Assembly (NCBI RefSeq): GCF_045290345.1
Contig: NZ_CP155447.1
Coordinates: forward strand, 2,046,001 to 2,110,000
DNA from: Singulisphaera sp045290345
GTDB taxonomy: Bacteria > Planctomycetota > Planctomycetia > Isosphaerales > Isosphaeraceae
DNA length: 64,000 bases
Direction of reading: 5' to 3'
The position numbers and the translations under genes were made by a program. Of the stretch, positions 60,656 through 64,000 are shown in pieces. Under the pieces are notes generated by a model that did no database searches, was not told the DNA's origin, and saw only the letters and a program-made list of their open reading frames with translations. Within the stretch, counting starts at the first letter, position 1. Each line of letters begins with the position of its first letter.

Positions 60656-60942
60656 CGACGACCTCCTTGAATGGATTTTCTCTGACAACTGTCTCTTTAT
60701 TCATTAGACAGTTGTCGTTGGTTGGCTGCAAGATGGAGACGGCCGCATCACGACCGGGGAATGTGGAGGGAACTTATCGCGTGCCACGACCGAGCCTTCG
60801 CCGTCCGGGGCTCCCTCGGAGCGTGGCCAGGAGACAAGGCAATTTTCGTGTTCTGGCCGACGGATCGCTTGACCTGAGCTCGGTTCCACCGATATGATTG
60901 GGGCAGATGGACGATAGGCGGATGCGCCCGGAGCCTCCCTGG

Positions 60943-61014
60943 ATGCGATCCTTGACGACGAATCTACGACTTCAACGAATTCTTGGCCTTCGACTTGGCC
61001 GGGTGGAGTCTTAG
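60943..61014 (+). CDS. Leucine-rich leader peptide of leuA (candidate)
   Basis: A 23-codon open frame: ATG at 60943, TAG at 61012-61014. GGAG at 60930-60933 is nine bases upstream. Six of 23 residues are Leu, and five of them fall within 11 codons (LRLQRILGLRL). Their codons are TTG, CTA and four CTT, unlike the CTG/CTC preferred in neighbouring genes. Ile and Val also occur. This is the pattern of attenuator leaders such as LeuL: scarcity of charged tRNA-Leu would stall the ribosome within it. An in-frame ATG at 60922 could add seven residues. Confidence 0.6.
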   Translation: MRSLTTNLRLQRILGLRLGRVES

Positions 61015-61061
61015 GGTTCGTCGCCGCAGCGCCTCTCGCGTGACTTACGAAGCCCCGAGAC
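61008..61061 (+). promoter_or_regulatory. Candidate antiterminator pairing in the leuA leader
   Basis: 61008-61018 (GTCTTAGGGTT), which contains the leader peptide's stop codon, can pair with 61051-61061, the 5' arm of the downstream terminator, at 10 of 11 positions (two G-U pairs). A ribosome at the stop codon would block it; one stalled at the Leu codons would not. Confidence 0.5.
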
Positions 61062-61096
61062 CCGCCCCTGACCGGCGAGTCTCGGGGCTTTCTCCG
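61051..61096 (+). terminator. Attenuator-type terminator upstream of leuA
   Basis: AGCCCCGAGAC at 61051-61061 and its exact complement at 61079-61089 form an 11-bp stem with a 17-base loop, followed by a short T/C-rich run. No rightward gene other than the leader peptide lies upstream, so it fits an attenuator better than the end of an operon. Confidence 0.7.
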
Positions 61097-61170
61097 TTTC
61101 TCCCGGTCGATGCGTCCGATACCTGCGAACTTCGTTTCCTCAACACCCTTCAGCAGGAAGAGTTTCAGCC

Positions 61171-62742
61171 ATGGCCGACGCGAATCGAATCCGGATCTTC
61201 GACACGACCTTGCGTGACGGTGAGCAATCCCCCGGCGCAAGCATGAACATCGTCGAGAAGGTGGAAGTGGCCCGGGCCTTGGCCGCGCTTGGCGTCGATA
61301 TCATCGAGGCCGGGTTCCCCATCGCCTCCCAGGGCGACTTCGAGGCGGTCCGCGCGATTGCAGCCGAAGTCGCCGGCACCACCGTCTGCGGCCTGGCCCG
61401 GTGCAATGATCGGGATATCGACCGCGCCTGGGAGGCCTTGAAGTACGCGCAGAGTCCGCGGATCCATGTCTTCCTGGCGACCTCGGCGATCCATCGCGAG
61501 CACAAGCTCAAAATGACCCGCGAGCAGGTCGTCGAGCGTGCGGTGGCCAGCGTTCGCCGCGCCAAAGGGTACTGCAGCGACATCGAATTCAGCCCCGAGG
61601 ATGCCGCGCGGACCGAGGTGGATTTCCTCTGTGAAGTGGTCGAGGCCGCCATCGCCGCCGGCGCGACCACCGTCAACATCCCGGACACCGTGGGTTATGC
61701 CACCCCCACCCAGTACGCCGCTGTCATCACCGCCCTCCGCGAGCGCGTGCCCAACATCGGCCAGGCCGTCATCAGCGTCCACTGCCATAACGACCTGGGT
61801 CTGGCCGTCGCCAACAGCCTGGCCGCCTGTGAGGTTGGGGCACGCCAGGTCGAGTGCACGATCAACGGGATCGGCGAACGCGCCGGTAACGCCGCACTCG
61901 AGGAAATCGTCATGGCGCTGAAGACCCGGTTCGACTACTACGGCCTGACCACCGGTATCAAGACCGAACGCCTCTATCCGGTCAGCCGGATGGTCTCGAC
62001 CGTGACCGGCCTGACCGTCCAGCGCAACAAGGCGATCGTCGGCCGCAACGCGTTCGCTCACGAAGCGGGGATCCATCAGGACGGCATGCTCAAGGAGCGG
62101 TCAACTTATGAGATCATGCGTCCCGAGGAGGTCGGCGTCCCCAAGACCGACCTCGTGCTGGGCAAGCACTCCGGCCGCCATGCGCTCCGCGATCGGGTGA
62201 CCGAACTGGGCTATCACCTGAACGACGCCCAGCTCGAAATCTTGTTCGAGGATTTCAAGACGCTGGCCGACAAGAAGAAGGAAGTGTACGACGAGGACCT
62301 GGTCGTTCTGATCGAGAAGCATATCCAGGACGTCGCCGCGCACTGGACCTTGGTCAGCCTGCACACCACGGCCGGCACCAGCGTGACCCCGACGGCCACC
62401 GTCTGCATCCGCCGCCCCGACGGCCAGCTCGTTCAAGACGCCGCGATTGGCGACGGCCCGGTCGATGCCATCTTCAAGGCCGTCGAACGGGTGACCGGCA
62501 TCACGGCCAACCTCCGCGAGTTCGGTGTCCGGGGCGTCACCGGCGGCAAGGATGCCCAGGGCGAAGTGTCGTTGGAACTCGAAGTTGAGAGCGACGACCG
62601 CACGTTCCGCGGCCGCGCGGCCTCGACCGACATCATCGAAGCCTCGGCCGAAGCCTACCTGAACGCCGTGAACGCCATCGCCACCCGCCGTGAACGTGAC
62701 CACCCCCGTGAGGTCATCGGCCGCCCCGGGGCAGGGGCCTGA
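61171..62742 (+). CDS. leuA: 2-isopropylmalate synthase
   Basis: A 523-residue enzyme for the first step of leucine synthesis (acetyl-CoA plus 2-ketoisovalerate). The N-terminal TIM barrel carries FDTTLRDGEQSPG (about 10-22), the metal-binding VHCHNDLGLAVAN (about 204-216) and NGIGERAGNAALEEIVMAL. The LeuA dimer/allosteric domain (about 390-505, GTSVTPTATVCIRRPDG; AEAYLNAVNAI) is complete, so leucine feedback inhibition is expected. ATG at 61171 follows a weak AGGAAG site. It appears to be a single-gene unit between an attenuator-like leader and a strong terminator. Confidence 0.97.
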   Translation: MADANRIRIFDTTLRDGEQSPGASMNIVEKVEVARALAALGVDIIEAGFPIASQGDFEAVRAIAAEVAGTTVCGLARCNDRDIDRAWEALKYAQSPRIHVFLATSAIHREHKLKMTREQVVERAVASVRRAKGYCSDIEFSPEDAARTEVDFLCEVVEAAIAAGATTVNIPDTVGYATPTQYAAVITALRERVPNIGQAVISVHCHNDLGLAVANSLAACEVGARQVECTINGIGERAGNAALEEIVMALKTRFDYYGLTTGIKTERLYPVSRMVSTVTGLTVQRNKAIVGRNAFAHEAGIHQDGMLKERSTYEIMRPEEVGVPKTDLVLGKHSGRHALRDRVTELGYHLNDAQLEILFEDFKTLADKKKEVYDEDLVVLIEKHIQDVAAHWTLVSLHTTAGTSVTPTATVCIRRPDGQLVQDAAIGDGPVDAIFKAVERVTGITANLREFGVRGVTGGKDAQGEVSLELEVESDDRTFRGRAASTDIIEASAEAYLNAVNAIATRRERDHPREVIGRPGAGA

Positions 62743-63214
62743 ACTTCGGTCGTCCGGTTGCGAGGGTGAACTGCGGTTCGCTCGAAGCGAAGAACAGGGG
62801 GGGGCAGCAGACGATGATCGCATCGCCTGTTGCCCCCCTTTTCTTTGTTTTTCAGGTTCTTTCGGCGAGTTCTCAATGAGGGAGTTTGAGGGGGGAGTTT
62901 GAGTTTGAGTAGCCAGGTACTTTACTTGGGATATCTGGGAGTTTCAGTAAATATGAATAGGCAGTCGCAGATCTGGACAGTTTACCCAGGTTCCGCTCTT
63001 TACCCTTTTTAGGTGCATGGCCACTATTCTGTTCTGTCTGCTTGCTCATGTTTGAGTCCGGCTGAGAAGACCGAGGCGGCGGGGGATCGATGGGCGAGGG
63101 ATTGCAGGTAGATAGTGGCTAAGGTTAGCAGGCTCTTTCCTTGTCGTTTGACAAACGTCATACTCGGCGGCCGTTCGATTGTCCCCCGTACTCGTCGAAG
63201 GAGGGTAAAGGACC
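62743..63214. other. Intergenic region downstream of leuA
   Basis: About 470 bases. It contains the leuA terminator and, further on, a relatively AT-rich stretch that may hold the promoter of the DUF1349-like gene. No gene was recognised. Confidence 0.5.
62799..62850 (+). terminator. Rho-independent terminator of leuA
   Basis: GGGGGGCAGCAG (62799-62810) pairs with CTGTTGCCCCCC (62827-62838), with one G-U pair, followed by TTTTCTTTGTTTTT. Confidence 0.9.
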
Positions 63215-63928
63215 ATGTCTTTGATCCACCCGAAAGCCGTCGCGTTGCTCATGGGGAGTTGTGCCGTCGCGTTGCTCATGGCCTTACCGATCAGGGCCGA
63301 CGACAAGGACCAAGCTTCCCCGATCCTGAAAGGGTGGGGCCAGGTCTCCGACACGGACCGGGACTGCGACATCACCTACAAAGAGAACGCAGTCGAGTTC
63401 AAGATCCCCGCCAAGTCTCATGACTTTGCCTCCGAGCTCATGATGCAGAATGCGCCCCGCGTTCTCCAAGAATTGAAGGGGGACTTCATCGCCCAAGTCA
63501 AGGTCACAGGCGAATTCAAGCCGGGTGCCACAAGTACCATCGCTGGCCGCCTCGCTTACCACGGCGCTGGCCTTCTTATCGTTAGTGACAAGGATAATTA
63601 TGTCAGCCTACACCGAGGATGCGTTTATATCAACGACCGGATGCGCCACTACGCGAACTTCGAGCTGCGCAAGGACGGCGATCTGGCCATTTCGCGCTAT
63701 GAGATCGAGATCCCGGATCAGGACACCTACCTGCGGCTGGAACGGCGAGGCGACAAGGTGTTCAACGCCACGAGCCCTGACGGCATCCACTGGACGTCTT
63801 ATGAACCAATCGAAGTGGCGCTGCCCCAAACGATCCAACTCGGGATCGTCGGCGTCAGTTCGTCCGAGGTTCCCCTCACGGTGAAGTTCCAGGACCTGGC
63901 CATCTTCCGTAAGACCGAGGCCGAATAA
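63215..63928 (+). CDS. Secreted DUF1349-like (concanavalin-fold) protein
   Basis: A 237-residue exported protein with a signal peptide (about 1-28, ending PIRADDKD). The body is beta-rich and resembles DUF1349 proteins, a concanavalin-like fold: DFASELMMQNAPRVLQEL, FIAQVKVTG, AGLLIVSDKDNYVSLHRG, TYLRLERRGDKVFNATSPDG and a last strand PLTVKFQDLAIFR. DUF1349 proteins are thought to bind or cut sugars, but function is unproven. The ATG at 63215 lies a short way after a GGAGGGTAAAGG site. It lies at the edge of the window. Confidence 0.82.
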   Translation: MSLIHPKAVALLMGSCAVALLMALPIRADDKDQASPILKGWGQVSDTDRDCDITYKENAVEFKIPAKSHDFASELMMQNAPRVLQELKGDFIAQVKVTGEFKPGATSTIAGRLAYHGAGLLIVSDKDNYVSLHRGCVYINDRMRHYANFELRKDGDLAISRYEIEIPDQDTYLRLERRGDKVFNATSPDGIHWTSYEPIEVALPQTIQLGIVGVSSSEVPLTVKFQDLAIFRKTEAE

Positions 63929-64000
63929 GTGAGAGCGGCCGGATCATGGTTTTGGTTTGATTGACTATTGGTCAGGAGCGTGGCCGGCCGTGCGACTGGC

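Noticed and set aside
1..64000. tRNA and rRNA genes
   Set aside because: No cloverleaf-like stretch or rRNA-like sequence was noticed by eye. A covariance-model search would be decisive and was not possible.

Overview
The window is GC-rich DNA from a planctomycete, most likely of the Isosphaeraceae type. The basis is family content: a DUF1501 protein with a twin-arginine leader, a Gfo/Idh/MocA oxidoreductase with a twin-arginine leader, a toroid/DUF4159 protein, a Hanks kinase fused to WD40 repeats beside an ECF sigma factor, an ECF sigma factor with a TolC-like tail, PEP-CTERM proteins, an LEDRQLLS-type surface-protein N-terminus and a DUF2293 protein. No rRNA, tRNA, CRISPR array, prophage or complete insertion sequence was recognised.

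Layout. 1-7 kb: a large secreted glycosidase-like protein, a sugar isomerase-like TIM barrel, a protein with an HExxH motif and RsmD. 7-12 kb: a sigma factor/kinase operon read leftward. 12-16 kb: small planctomycete proteins, a MarR regulator with a palindromic operator, an alpha/beta hydrolase and a flavin monooxygenase. 16-29 kb: toroid/DUF4159 protein, GH13 enzyme, DUF1501, Gfo/Idh/MocA, glycine oxidase-like ThiO, an APH-type kinase and a divergent enolase. 29-37 kb: a leftward run of six genes containing an extracellular Pro/Thr-repeat protein, DUF6065, a JmjC/cupin_8 oxygenase, a secreted HExxH protein, an alpha/beta hydrolase and a fusion of hydrolase-like and JmjC-like folds that has lost both active sites. 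37-51 kb: ComEC, a PIG-L deacetylase, a sigma-TolC fusion, a YkgJ-type protein, a PL10 pectate lyase, a hydrolase, TrpS and a TPR lipoprotein. 51-64 kb: FAH-family enzyme, histidine kinase, NadD, PriA, two related PEP-CTERM proteins, a GspF-like protein, LeuA and a DUF1349-like protein.

The most unusual items are: (1) the 29-37 kb run, where the dead fusion protein implies that the neighbouring intact JmjC oxygenase and hydrolase act together, possibly on the Pro/Thr-rich surface protein; (2) a leucine-rich leader peptide with rare Leu codons, a terminator and a competing antiterminator upstream of leuA; (3) a four-copy, roughly 116-bp element with terminal inverted repeats, plus two other palindromic repeat types; (4) an enolase with two active-site substitutions. 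Two single-base frameshifts lie in adjacent genes (G runs near 34787 and 35618) and could be sequence errors.

Start codons were chosen from Shine-Dalgarno spacing where it was informative, so several starts are internal to the longest open frame, and some are GTG or TTG.
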